From: Haematobia irritans
Lineage: Eukaryota; Arthropoda; Insecta; Diptera; Muscidae
Direction of reading: 5' to 3'
Assembly (NCBI RefSeq): GCF_050003625.1
Contig: NC_134397.1
Coordinates: forward strand, 70,468,669-70,532,668
DNA length: 64,000 nucleotides
Part shown: positions 1 through 10,962 of the stretch, piece after piece
Position numbering within the stretch: position 1 is the first letter of the stretch
How the letters are laid out: the number at the start of each line of letters is the position of its first letter
Notes under the pieces: model-generated
Told to the model about the DNA's origin: nothing
Databases searched by the model: none
Seen by the model: the letters and a program-made list of their open reading frames with translations, nothing else
Program-made: the position numbers and the translations under genes

Positions 1-597
1 GCTATGCGTGCCAAATTTGGTTGAAATCGGTTCAGATTTAGATATAGCTCCCATATATAGCATTCCCCCGATTTACACTCATATGACCACAGAGGCCAAT
101 TTTTTGCTCCGATTTAGTTGAAATTGTGCACAGGAAATTGAATTAGCATTGTAGCTATGCGTGACAAATTTGGTTGAAATCGGTTCAGATTTAGATTTAG
201 CTCCATATATATGTTTTTCTGATTTCGACAAAAATGGTCAAAATACCAACATTTTCTTTGTAAAATCGCCACTGCTTAGTCGAAAAGTTGTAAAAATGAC
301 TCTAATTTTTCCTTAAAATTGCATCAGATTTAAATGTTTCCCATATTTGTTTACTAACATTATGATCCACCCTAGTACATTAGCCGATTTAAATTGTGAG
401 CCTACAGATTTTGTAGAAGTCTATCAAATTCTGTCCAGATCGAGAGATATTAAAATGTATGTATTTGGGACAAACCTTTATATATAGCCCCCAACACATT
501 TGACCGATGTGATATGGTATCGAAAATTTAGATCTACAATGTGGTACAGGGTATAATATAGTCGGTCCCGCCCTAGTTTAGACTTTCCTTACTTGTT
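1..597 (-). mobile_element. Family B (DINE-1-like) element, truncated by window start
   Basis: Read on the minus strand this begins AACAAGTAAGGAAAGTCTAAA at its 5' end (near 597) and runs off the window edge. It holds repeated blocks of the type 'gaaatcggttcagatttagatatagctcccatatat' (for example near 20-60 and 175-215), which are the internal tandem units of this family. A C/G-rich palindrome, of the form AGTCGG-GCGGGG-CCGACT in better copies, sits next to the 5' end, followed by a TATACCCT-type subterminal repeat. No coding capacity. The link to DINE-1/INE-1 is inferred from shared layout. Confidence 0.6.
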
Positions 598-844
598 TTT
601 ATTAACATTGTGTTCCACCCTAGTGTATTAGCCGACTTAAATTTTGAGCCTATAGATTTTGTAGAAGTCTATCAAATTCTGTCCAGTCGAGTGATATTTA
701 AATGTAAGTAGTTGGGACAAACCTTTATATATGGCCCCCAACACATTTGACGGATGTGATATAGTATCGAAAATTTAGATCTAAAAAGTGGAGCAGGCTA
801 TAATATAGTCGGCCCCGCCCGACTTTAGACTTTCCTTACTTGTT
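598..844 (-). repeat. Second tandem copy of the family B 5' end
   Basis: About 245 bases repeat the segment 355-597 almost word for word (attagccgacttaaatt, tagattttgtagaagtctatc, ggcccccaacacatttgac, ending in the same gactttccttacttgttt). The two copies abut head to tail, so only the 5' end of the element was duplicated. This could come from unequal exchange or from a second insertion targeting the end of the first. Confidence 0.65.
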
Positions 845-1837
845 TATATCACTAAAGAGCTGTGCTAAGTTTTTTATAGAATGATCAATCGCCACATTTG
901 GAGCAAAGGAAACTTTCTCCAAACATAATAATTCCACGACCTTAAATAAAGACAAATCGGCTTTAGTGAAATATAGGATTCACATTTTTTTGAGTGTAAA
1001 TAAATAATTTCTTATGAATGTCCTATGAAAACCCATATGAATAGATTGGAAAATATTTATGTTTTATGGAACATATAACAAATAATTTTAAATGCCAGTG
1101 AGAAATCCACCTTGAGAATCTTTAGAGAGAATATATTTCCAAAAATATTATATCGTTTGTGCTAACATGAAATAAACATCATAAGTTTGCAAGTTTGGCA
1201 GCTTTTCTAAATCAGTATTTTTTGCGAATTTTTTTCTAAACCAACGTTAAATAAATGATGTATCATATTTGAAGTTTTTCTTTATTTTTTTTTTAATAAA
1301 AATATATAATCTTAAAACGAGACATCCTTTAAATTATATTCTATCTCTCTCTAGAATAAATATCGACCAATTGTGATATATGATCAATGGTCATGATGAC
1401 AAATAGTGAGCTTTTAACTTAAATCGCTGTAATTAAGAACAAAAACAACATCATTAAATAAGAGTTTCTCTTGTTTTAAAGCAAAGAAACCCATATCGAA
1501 GAAGCTAAGATAACGATCGGATTGCCCATTAAGATGGTTATCATGCAACATTGTTTTGTTGCGTTAAATTAATTAGAGAAAAGTAGAAATTTCATGTCCG
1601 CCATGTGGTAAGTCTTTTGTGCCAAAGGAGATTTTAAATCTACACCAAAACGGGTAAATAATAAAACACGAATGGGAATTTGTGGTAAGTAATAAATATT
1701 TCTTTATTTGCAACTTTTGGTAATGATCCAATTACCAGCGTTATTTTAACGTGGAGAATTTATAAATGTTTGTATTTTGAATTTGAAGCGATCTCTCTGA
1801 AAAGAGATCTACATTTTGGAATTAAGGAGAAATAAAA
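845..1837. other. AT-rich DNA with one MITE relic
   Basis: No gene seen. About 863-1010 resembles segments at 20025-20155 and 52092-52305 (shared words such as gtaaaggaaactttctcc, aataattcca and ggctttagtgaaata), so it is probably a relic of a short repeat. The rest is unassigned and has frequent stops in all frames. Confidence 0.4.
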
Positions 1838-2128
1838 ACAAGTATATACGGCCAGGCTGAATCTTATGTATCCTCCACCATGGATTGCGTAGAAACTTCT
1901 ACTGAAGACGGTCATCCACAATTAAATTACTTGGGTTGCGGCCGATGGCAAGACATCTTAGAAAGGTCGATTAAATTCGTATATATTCAGTTCTTGACCA
2001 GTATATATTGGGAAGAAATAATTACGAACCGATATGAACTTTTGTGCTATAATTATAGAGCCACAATTGAAATATGGGGGTCGCTTTATATGGGGGCTAT
2101 ATATAATTATGAACACGAGTCTACAAAA
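1838..2128 (+). mobile_element. Family A 5' end fragment
   Basis: Starts AACAAGTATATACGG and continues with the family A 5' module (tcctccaccatggattgcgt, agaaacttctac, gttgcggccgatggcaag) and the first tatgggggctatatataatt unit, then stops. Compared with full copies it lacks most of the TTCGGCC-A-GGCCGAA palindrome and the whole 3' half. From about 2145 to 2276 it is followed by a piece of a family D-like MITE (cactcaaaaaaaagttta, ttaaggattttggtattgat). Confidence 0.75.
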
Positions 2129-2276
2129 ATGACAGATTTTTTACTGTTTGGTACACTCAAAAAAAAGTTTACTTAGATCCAAAGATTTTGACCTTCCCTT
2201 AAGGATTTTGGTATTGATTCCGAGCCAAATATGCGGCTTCTTTAAAATAAAGAAAATTTTTAGCGATCTATCTGCA

Positions 2277-2561
2277 CACAAAAAAATTTCACGAAAATTT
2301 TTCCAATTAAAATTTTAATTGAGTTTAAAAAATATTCAATTAAAAATTTAATTGATTCAACAAATTTTTTAATTGAAACAAAAATCAATCACAAAAATAA
2401 TAGTATCAATTAATTTTTTAATTGGATCAATTAACTTTTTAATTGAGCTTCAATTAATTGTTTAATTGATACTATCATTTCTGTGATTGAAGACATTTCA
2501 ATTAAAAATTAATTGGATCAATTAATTTCGTGATTGAATCAGAAAAAAATTTTTTTGTGTG
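2277..2561. mobile_element. AATT-rich MITE, family E (short copy)
   Basis: Ends are CACAAAAAAATTTC and GAAAAAAATTTTTTTGTGTG, which are inverted repeats of each other. The interior is a chain of short palindromes built from caattaa and ttaattg (caattaattttttaattgg and similar). No coding capacity. It is roughly half the length of the copy at 3281-3843. It sits inside other repeat debris, so its flanks cannot confirm the target duplication. Confidence 0.65.
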
Positions 2562-2900
2562 TGGCTTTAAGTCTAGGATCAATAAAACTAAAATTAGGGT
2601 ATAGATCTTAATTATCGATATTTTATTCTCTTTTTTCTCGGTATATTAATAAACTATTCTCGTACAAACAAATGCCAGTTTAAAATACAAATTATAACGG
2701 ATTCTTCAAAGTAAACAAGTATATACGGCCGTAAGTTCGGCCAGGCCGAAGCTTATGTACCCTCCACCATGGATTGCGTAGAAACTTCTACCGAAGCCGA
2801 TGGCGAGGTATCTTAAAACTTTCCAACAACGTAATATATAACACATAGTTCATACGTGGTATATACTAAACTACCGATGAAATACGTATATAATTAAGTT

Positions 2901-3105
2901 TCTATAGAAATAAAATTTTGACAACATTTTCTATAGAAGTAAAATTTTGACAAAATTTTCTATAGAAATAAAATTTTGACAACATTTTCTATAGAAATAA
3001 AATTTTGTCAAAATTTTCTATATAAATAAAATTTTGACAAAATTTTCTATAGAAATAACATTTTGACAATGTTTTCTACAAAAATAAAATTTTGGTAGAT
3101 TATTT
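2901..3105 (+). repeat. 29-bp tandem array (family A)
   Basis: About seven units of the 29-bp repeat 'ttttctatagaaataaaatt' + 'ttgacaaaa', with single-base differences. It lies between the 5' module and the 153-bp units, as in most family A copies. It ends at the words ggtagattatttttggctc. Confidence 0.85.
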
Positions 3106-3280
3106 TTGGCTCGAGTGGCAATCATGATTATGAACCGATATGGACCAATTTTTGTGTGATTGGGGATCGGCTATATATAACTATAGACCGATATGGACCA
3201 ATTTTGGCACGGTTATTAGCGGCCTTATACTAACACCACGTTGCAAATTTCAACCGGATCGGATGAATTTTGCTCCTCCA

Positions 3281-3843
3281 CACAGAAAAAAATATCACCA
3301 AAATATTTCCAATTAAAAAGTTAATTGAAGTTGAAAATTTTTTCAATTAATAAATTAATTGATACAATTAACTTTTTAATCATGATAGAAACATTAAGTT
3401 AATTAAGTCAATGATTGAAAATTTTTAATTAAAAAATTAATTGATACAATTAACTTTTTAATCAAATTCGGAAGACTAAGTCAGTTAAAAAAGTGATGAA
3501 CATTTTTTTTAAATTTTTAATTAATTTTTTTTTTCAAACAATCAATTGTTAATCCATATAAAAATTCTAAGCCAATTCAAAATGTAATTGAAAATAGTTA
3601 CTTTTTTAATTAATAAATTAATTGAGTTTTGCAATCAACATCAATTAAATTTTTAATTGAATCAATTAAAAAATTAATTGAAATTTGGTGATGAAATCAA
3701 TTAATTTTTTAATCAAGAATTTTTTCTATGCCCAATTAAAACTCTGATTGATACTATCATTTTCGTGATTGAAGACATTTCAATTAAAAAATTAATTGGA
3801 TCAATTATTTCGTGATTGAATCAGAAAAAAATTTTTTTGTGTG
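3281..3843. mobile_element. AATT-rich MITE, family E, inserted in family A
   Basis: Terminal repeats are CACAGAAAAAAATAT and AAATTTTTTTGTGTG (inverted). The interior is a run of ttaattgaa/ttcaattaa palindromes. The flanks read ...ctcctcCA | element | CAagaggc..., while uninterrupted family A units read ctcctccaagaggc, so a 2-bp CA was duplicated on insertion. No open frame of note. The superfamily is unclear: 2-bp duplication fits Tc1/mariner-like elements, but those normally use TA. Confidence 0.75.
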
Positions 3844-4783
3844 CAAGAGGCTCTGGAGATCAAATCTGGGGAACGGTTTATATGGGGGCTATATATAATT
3901 ATGGACAGATATGGACCAATTCTTGCATGTTTGTTAGAGACCACATTCTAACACCACGTACCAAATTTCAACCGGATCGGATGAATTTTGCTCTTCTAAG
4001 AGGCTCCGGAGGTCAAATCTGGGGATAGGCTTATATGGGGGCTATATATAATTATGGGTCGATGTGGACCAATTTTTGCAGGGTCATTAGAGAACATATA
4101 CCAACACCATGTACCGAATTTCAGCCGAATCGGATGAAATTTGCTTCTCTTAGAGGCTCCGCAAGCCAAATCGGGGGATCGGTTTATATGGGGGCTATAT
4201 ATAATTATGGACCGATGTGGACTAATTTTTGCTCGGTTGTTAGAGACCATATACTAACACCATGTACCAAATTTCAGCCGGATCGGATGAAATTTGCTTC
4301 TCTTAGAGCAATCGCAAGCCAAATTTGGGGGTCCGTTTATATGGGGCCTATACGTAAAAAGGACCGATATGGACCAATTTTTGCATGGTTGTTAGAGACC
4401 ATACACTAACACCATGTACCTAATTTCAGCCGGATCGGATGAAATTTGCTTCTCTTAGAGCAATCGCAAGCCAAATTTGGGGGTCCGTTTATATGGGGGC
4501 TATTTGAAAAAGTGGACCGATATTTTTCAATACCATCCGACCTACATCAATAACAACTACTTGTGCCAAGTTTCAAGTCGATAGCTTGTTTCGTTAGGAA
4601 GTTAGCGTGATTTCAACAGACGGACGGACGGACGGACGAACGGACGGACATGCTCAGATCGACTCAGAATTTCACCACGACCCAGAATATATATACTTTA
4701 TGGGGTCTTAGAGCAATATTTCGATGTGTTACAAACGGAATGACAAAGTTAATATACCCCCATCCAATGGTGGAGGGTATAAA

Positions 4784-5132
4784 AATGTTTTCTTAATTAA
4801 AAAAAAAAAAAAAACTTTAAACCAAAGACGCTAAATCCTCAAAATAACTCTTAGTCTATATTTGAAGCGTTTTTATCTTAAATCTAAAGTTTCAATTTTT
4901 CAGTTAATTTAAGGACAATTTCTTTAAATCAAAAATGTGCTTCTTTAGTTTAAGGAAAATTATTTTTAGTTCTGTCCCAAATTTAATGAAAAAGATTTTG
5001 AAGCAATTATAAACTTTATTTTTATTAAAATTTCATTATTTTAAAGAAATTTGTCCTTAATGTTTTGTAAATTTCGCATCCTAAAGTTTAGGTTGCGTAA
5101 TCTTTAATGTCACGTAAATATTTTTTTTTCAG
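4784..5132. other. Poly-A run and MITE-like AT-rich segment
   Basis: Follows the family A 3' end with an A run (4799-4814) and about 300 bases of AT-rich sequence (aaagacgctaaatcc, ctttaatgtcacgtaa), ending tttttttttcagtgta like the ends of family D. Probably a decayed MITE; only one end is clear. Confidence 0.4.
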
Positions 5133-6640
5133 TGTAGATTGGTAGAATTCTTGATGCTGTGGAAGATTTTGCAATATATTCCTCTTAAACTATGAAATGC
5201 TTCATAAATTTTCTATAGAAATAACATTTTGACAAAATTTTCTACAGAAATAAAATTTTGAAAAAATTTTCAATAGAAATAAATTTTTGACAAAATTTTG
5301 TATAGAAATTATATTTTGACAAAATTTCCTAAACACATCAAATGTTGACGAAATTTTCTATAGAAATAAAATTTTGACAAAATTGTCTATAGAAATACAA
5401 AACTTTGACAAAATTTTCTACGGCAATAAAATTTTGGTAGATTATTTCAACCGGATCGGATAAAATTGGCTTCTCTTAGAGGCAACGCAAGCCAAATCTG
5501 GGGATCGGTTTATATGGGGGCTATATATAATTATGGACCGATGTAGACCAATTTTTGCACGGTTATTAGAGACCATATACTAACACCACGTACCAAATTT
5601 CAACCGGATCGGATAAAATTTGCTTCTCTTAGAGGCAACGCAAGCCAAATCTTGGGATCGGTTTATATGGGGGCTATATATAATTATGAACCTATGTGAA
5701 CCAATTTTTGCATGGTTGTTAGCCATGCTTCTCTTAGAGGCTCCGCAAGCCAAATCGAGGGATCGGTTTATATGGGGGCTATATATAATTATGCACCGAT
5801 GTGGACCCATATTTGTACGTTTATTAAAACCATATACTAACATCACGTACCAAATTTCAACCGGATCGGATAAAATTTGCTTCTCTTAGAGGCCTCGCAA
5901 GCCAAATCTTGGGATCGGTTTATATGGGGGCTATATATAATTATGGACCGATGTGGACAAATTTTTTCATGGTTGTTAAAGACCATATACTTACACCACG
6001 TACCAAATTTCAGCTGGATCGGATGAAATTTGCTTCTCTTAGAGGCTCCGCAAGCCAAATCGAGGGATCGGATTATATGGGGGCTATATATAATTATGCA
6101 CCGATGTAGACCAATTTTTGCATGTTTGTTAAAGACCATATGCTAACACTATGTACCAAATTTCAGCCGGATCGAATGAAATTTTCTTCTCTTAGAGGCT
6201 ACGCAAGCCAAATCTGGGGATCGGTTTATAATGGGGCTTTATATAAATATGGACCAATTTTTGCATGTTTGTTAAAGACCCATATACTTACATCACGTAC
6301 CAAATTTCAGACGAATCGGATGAAATATGTTTACCTTTGAGGCTCTGCAAGCCAAATATAGGGGCTATACGTAAAAGTGACCCGATATGGCCCATTTACT
6401 ATACCATCCGACCTACATGAATCACAACTACTTGTGCCAAGCTTCAAGTCGATAGCTTGTTTCGTGCCGAAGTTAGCGTGATTTACACAGACAGACGGAC
6501 GGACATGCTTACATCGACTCAGAATTTCACCACGACCCAGAATATATTTACTTTATGGGGTGTTAGAGCAATATCTCGATGTGTTACAAACGGAATTACA
6601 GAGTTAATATACCCCCCATCCTATGGTGGAGGGTATAGTA
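5133..6640 (+). mobile_element. Family A element with alternative 5' module
   Basis: Instead of the usual AACAAGTATATACGG end it starts with 'agattggtagaattcttgat', as at 13980. Then come the 29-bp array (5205-5440), about five 153-bp units (5455-6360) and the standard 3' module with (GACG) repeats and a terminal stem-loop ending GGTGGAGGGTATA. Some 153-bp units are shortened, for example near 5700-5735, where one unit loses about a third of its length. No transposase. Confidence 0.7.
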
Positions 6641-6906
6641 AGCAAACATTGGATTTATACATTACTCATTAAGCATTACTTAAAGCTATATCTCGAACTG
6701 CTATAAATAGAGGTGTTTGGTGCGTTTGTCAAAGCTTGGTCCTATTCCACCATCTCTATATATAAGGAAGACACATCAGATTTGCAGTCGACTGGTATGT
6801 CCTTATGTCCTAGCACCCATATTAGGTTAATTGCCTCAGTATATATTAATGCCAACACTTTCAAAACATAGCATATGATCCAATTTCCACCTGTTGGCCT
6901 TATTTC

Positions 6907-7890
6907 TGTCGCAAAAATATTGTCGTGAGGCCAAAGATTTCATGTTCTTAAAAATTAAAGAGCTGCAAAATAATTTCATAATTAATGAAATCGTCTTTAA
7001 ATTTGTTTGTTGTGTTGTTTGCATTTTGACTACAAAGCAAAACGGCATAGGAGGATAGGTTAGGTTAGGTGGCAGCCCGATGTATCAGGCTCACTTAGAC
7101 TATTCAGTCCATTGTGATACCACATTGATGAACTTCTCTCTTATCACTGAGTGCTGCCCGATTCCATGTTAAGCTCAATGACAAGGGACCTCCTTTTTAT
7201 AGCCGAGTCCGAACGGCGTTCCACATTGCAGTGAAACCACTTAGAGAAGCTTTGAAACCCTCAGAAATGTCACCAGCATTACTGAGGTGGGATAATCCAC
7301 CGCTGAAAAACTTTTTGGTGTTCGGTCGAAGCAGGAATCGAACCCACGACCTTGTGTATGCAAGGCGGGCATGCTAACCATTGCACCACGGTGGCTCCAT
7401 TTGCACCATTTGGTGGCTCCCATACCATAATTTATACTTGTAGTTGATTCTGAATTTGGAAATTTAAGTTGTCGTTAACATGATTTTAAAGGACTGTGAT
7501 AGCACACGAAGAAAAAAGCTAAAAAAAAAACAAACAAATAAATTAAAAGAACGCTTTACCTATATAGTCTAATAATTGTAATGAGTAGATAGTCCAATAA
7601 AGGGAACTGACCAAACACCATAAAAAACCTGTAATGATAGGTTAATAAATAAGCCATGATCTCATTACATGTACTAGAGTACGCTACGTGTACTTCGTAC
7701 AAAACAGACAGTCTCGAAAGCGCATCACTATGATAAATGCATTTTAAACATTTAATTAAAATTTATTTCCTAGAATCAAGTACGCCAGACTCAAATTTAA
7801 AAGAGAATTCTGCCTTAGATGTATTCTTACTTCAATTTGGCGCTTTTTTGGCTCGGAAGCAATGTTTGTTTTTTTTTCGTGAAAAAAGAT
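6907..7890 (+). mobile_element. Family D MITE interrupted by a SINE
   Basis: Family D words run on both sides of the SINE: aaaatattgtcgtgagg and aaagatttcatgttctta (left), gactacaaagcaaaa at the junction, then gtcgttaacatgattttaaa, gactgtgatagcacac and ttttttggctcggaagcaat (right). The element is diverged relative to 18536-19191. Its ends are not clean, so TA target duplications cannot be checked here. Confidence 0.6.
7056..7399 (-). mobile_element. tRNA-derived SINE
   Basis: On the minus strand the head reads GGAGCCACCGTGGTGCAATGG. It has a pol III A box (TGGTGCAATGG, 7378-7388) and a perfect B box (GGTTCGATTCC, 7334-7344), the usual spacing for a tRNA-derived promoter. A roughly 280-base unrelated body follows, and the 3' end is a short tail of CTAACCTAACC. 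The internal promoter would allow pol III transcription; movement would need a LINE enzyme. A second partial head (ggtggctcc) just outside, near 7400-7421, suggests a small duplication. A true tRNA gene is excluded because no cloverleaf or acceptor stem closes around the boxes. Confidence 0.85.
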
Positions 7891-8265
7891 GTTCACCTCC
7901 ACCTAAGTGAGCGTAAAATATTGAGCTGCAATTACATCTAACCTAGCCAAGTATAATACGAGGGTTGTCTTTTATATTTCGAGATTAGAGAACAGAAACA
8001 AATATTAATCATCGATATTTGCTTTATTATTTTTCAATATATTCGCTATTAAGAGTTATACACTTTTGCACGCGTTTGAATTAATTGTCCAAGTACTTTT
8101 GCCACTCTTATCGAGGTATCTCCAAAACATGAATTCTGAACGCCTCGACGGCTTTGTCTTCAAGTGAATTACGACCTCTGTTGAATTCACCATACCATCG
8201 ATAAACAGAGGTCCTCGTCATAGCTTCATGGTGAAAAATTTAATTAAGTTCATTGACGCTCTGTA
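7891..8265. other. Sequence with no recognised feature
   Basis: AT-rich, between a family D element and a SINE. It contains 'gagggttgtcttttatattt' and cttttgccactcttatcg, which faintly recall mariner-type transposase remnants, but I cannot support a frame. Confidence 0.25.
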
Positions 8266-8566
8266 GGAGACACCGTGGTACAAAGGTTAGTATGCTCGGC
8301 TTGCATATATAGGATGGTGGGTTCAGCCACAGTTTCGGCCGAACACCAAAAAATATTTTAGCGATGGATTATCATCTCTCAGTAATGCTGGTGATATTTC
8401 GGACTCGGCTATAAAAGGTAGGTCCCTTGCCATTGAGCTATTCTATTCTATGGGTTTCTATGGGACAGCACTCAATGATAAGAAAGAAGTTCACCACCGT
8501 CGTATCATAATGAACTGAATAATCTAAGTGAGCCTGTAATATCGGGCTGCCACAAAACCTAACCTC
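8266..8566 (+). mobile_element. tRNA-derived SINE, older copy
   Basis: Same family as 7056-7399 in the opposite orientation: ggagacaccgtggtacaaagg, accaaaaaatattttagcg, cagtaatgctggtgatattt, ggactcggctataaaaggta, agtgagcctgtaatatcggg and a CCTAACC tail. The B box is degraded (GGTTCAGCCAC in place of GGTTCGATTCC), so it is unlikely to be transcribed by pol III now. A ttctattctatgggtttcta stretch near 8440 looks like a small local expansion. Confidence 0.8.
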
Positions 8567-8670
8567 GATGCACTGTTGTCGAATGTTTTAAAAAATAATC
8601 GCACAAAAATGTTCACGATTTAATTCATTTGTTTTTTGGGCGAATTAAATTTGTTAAAAGTTAAAATCTA

Positions 8671-8920
8671 CACGCAGAGAAGGAATATGATCACCTCAAA
8701 CATGTTTCAAGAGCAAAATGTTATTTTTGTATAGTGACCATGTAACATGTTTGTCACTATAATGTTATTTTCTCGTCAAATATAACCTGCTTGCCGAAAT
8801 CAGATACATGATTTCCGAGAAAATAACATGGTTGCGAAAACCATGTTACATGGTCACCACCCAAAAATAAGATTTTGCTCTTAAAACATGTTTGAGGTGA
8901 TCATATTCCTTCTCTGGGTG
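8671..8920. mobile_element. Foldback MITE, family F
   Basis: Both halves are near-perfect inverted copies of each other for about 110 bases: left starts CACGCAGAGAAGGAATATGA, right ends TCATATTCCTTCTCTGGGTG. Flanked by TA on each side, so it fits a Tc1/mariner-type MITE. The arms also contain short caaaatgttatttt and accatgtaacatg palindromes. It has no coding capacity; if transcribed through, it would form a long hairpin RNA. Confidence 0.85.
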
Positions 8921-10040
8921 TATCCTCCTACATATGTTTGCAACATCCACAAGGAGACCAGATAGACGCATGTGTTCTTGACAATAATGCGTCCTGGGTC
9001 GATATGGCGATGCCCTTCTGTCCCAGAACACATTTTTTGTAATGTCTAGGTTGCAGTTTAAGTCCAATCCTATTCAAATGTAACACAAGTATGTCTTTTT
9101 ATTTTGGTGATCGCTGAATGAAATTTCCACGTATTAGCAAATTAAACCAAATATTTGGAATATTATGAAATTTGTTGTCATTCCCCTTTTGCTCTAGATG
9201 GCAAAACCCATCCGATGGACTTGTTATAAGATCTCCAAATAAATCACAAATTCAAATATTTCCCACTACGGTCAAAAAATATATATTAACCAATTTAAAA
9301 TACATTGCTAAACGTTTATTTAATGAAGCCATTTATATGCAAAGGCCCCACCACCACTTGTGAGAATATTATCTTGACATTCTCGTTTTATGCTCTTAAG
9401 GCATTGTATAATAATAATTTCCAAAACCAAGTGCAAATATGCACCACCTCCAAGCCCACGCATAGAAATTGTATGCGAATATAAAAAAATCCTTTGTGTG
9501 AGAAAAAAAACTGAATTGTGTCGTGTGTTCGCGCCACGGTAAACGATTGAAATCAAAAGACTTAAGCGACAAACTTGAAGCTAAGGAATAAAAGCCATAG
9601 TGGCGGCTACCGTTTCACTGTCACAAACACACACCCCAACTTACTCAATCGTCTGTGCAGATTGCGTGAGCGCCTCCTAAACGTGAGCTGAAGTAAACTA
9701 ACGATCGCTTGGATGTGTTCCAATGTCTCCGAGAAACGAAATATCAGAATATCAGAACCCGGCCTGCAATAATACATCACAAACATTTAATGTGTAATTT
9801 TAGGTCAGTTTAATTTTGTATGGTTTACCTTTTGCAACCACCATGGAGACATGCGTGTCAAGATTTCTTAACAACATCCTCGAGGTTTCCATTTCAGTTA
9901 AATGTGTTTTCATTTTGCCTTCTACTATGGACAGCAAATCGTTTCAGGCATTCAGGTGTTATCGACCAAGAAATATCCCAAGCGACGAAAATGAATGTGA
10001 AATGAATTGCTAGCTGGTGATTCCATAAATTTCAAGTAGC
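8921..10040. other. Low-repeat AT-rich sequence, no gene recognised
   Basis: Scattered open frames of 60-80 codons on both strands show no recognisable domain or codon pattern. The words caaaagacttaagcgacaaact near 9553 recur near 25380, 39998 and 40085, so part of it is a dispersed repeat. Single-copy status of the remainder cannot be judged from one window. Confidence 0.3.
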
Positions 10041-10319
10041 ACGTTTTATTGAAATTTATGAGTTTAGGAAGTTTTATTGGTTGGTGTCATCACATCAAGG
10101 AATATTGCGTTGAAACTATAACAGTTATGAACGAGAAGATTGACATAAATTGTTCAATGGAAAACATTTTCAAGAAGAAGATTGATTTTCGCACGTTTTT
10201 GGTAAAAACCAGACTTAGCTCAAGAGGATCATCATTTACGGCACACCTCTTTGTGGTCCTAAAATACCTCTCGATTTCCAATTTAAGGCAAATTGGATTA
10301 AAACTGCGGATTCTATAAA

Positions 10320-10740
10320 TCCAAGAAGTAAAATCTGGAGATCGGTCTATATGGGGGCTAAACCAAAGCATGGACCGATAGTCACCATTTCTGACACACC
10401 TTTTATGGTTCTAAAATACCTCAAGATTTGCAATTTCAGGCAAATTTGATAAAAACTTCGGTTTCAATAAGCCCAAGTACCCAAATGGGGAGGTCGGTAT
10501 TTTAAGGACATGAAATCTTTGGCCTCACGACAATATTTTTTCAGTGTGCAGACAAAATACGGGTTTGTGCAAAATTTCAGCATGATTGCTTTAGTATTGA
10601 AGACTGTGTCTTGATTACAACAGACAGACAGACAGACGGACATGGTTATATCGTCTTAGAATTTCTCCCTGATCAAGAATATATATATGCTTTATATAGT
10701 CGGAAATCGATATTTGGATGTTTGATAGGCAAATTGGATT
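10320..10740 (+). mobile_element. Diverged DINE-1-like fragment with a MITE end inside
   Basis: Contains aaatctggagatcggtctat and atgggggcta units, then (CAGA)n-gacggacatgg (10620-10643) and 'tcaagaatatatatatgctt', which is the same order as the 3' module of families A-C but in a different family. At 10500-10549 lies a family D end (ggacatgaaatctttgg, ttttttcagtgt). Degraded; no clean ends. Confidence 0.5.
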
Positions 10741-10962
10741 CATTTTTGCAAGCACTGGCGATTTTACAAGGAAATTTGTGTATTTTGGTCATATTTGCCC
10801 ACCTGGGTAGAGCATATATATGAGGGCCTTGTCAAAATCTGAGTCGATTTTGACCACATTTGGCACATAATGCTAGAATGTTAATCGTACTTTTTGTTTC
10901 CGCTTTTTTTGGCTCGGAATCAGTACCAAAATCATTAAAATCTTTTGAATCGGGCATGTTTT

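Larger units (their letters stand above)
2714..4783 (+). mobile_element. Family A (DINE-1-like) element, complete, with MITE inserted
   Basis: The order of parts is: 5' end AACAAGTATATACGG with the palindrome TTCGGCC-A-GGCCGAA; subterminal TACCCTCCACCATGG; a 29-bp array (2901-3105); 153-bp units (3850-4500); a conserved 3' module with a GGAC microsatellite (4615-4650); the block 'gacccagaatatatatactt'; and a 3' stem-loop ending GGTGGAGGGTATAAA. The stretch 'agtatatatattct' followed by gtcgat and GTCCGTCC (read on the opposite strand) is, as I recall it, the conserved block of Drosophila DINE-1/INE-1. Removing the MITE at 3281-3843 restores an uninterrupted 153-bp unit. No transposase; mobility would need a protein from elsewhere. 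Confidence 0.8.

Noticed and set aside
4770..4786. TATAAAA at family A 3' ends as core promoters
   Set aside because: Occurs at nearly every copy as part of the terminal stem-loop, with no transcript unit downstream.
7334..7388. A and B boxes as a tRNA gene
   Set aside because: No cloverleaf can be closed and the body is SINE-like, with a related copy at 8266.
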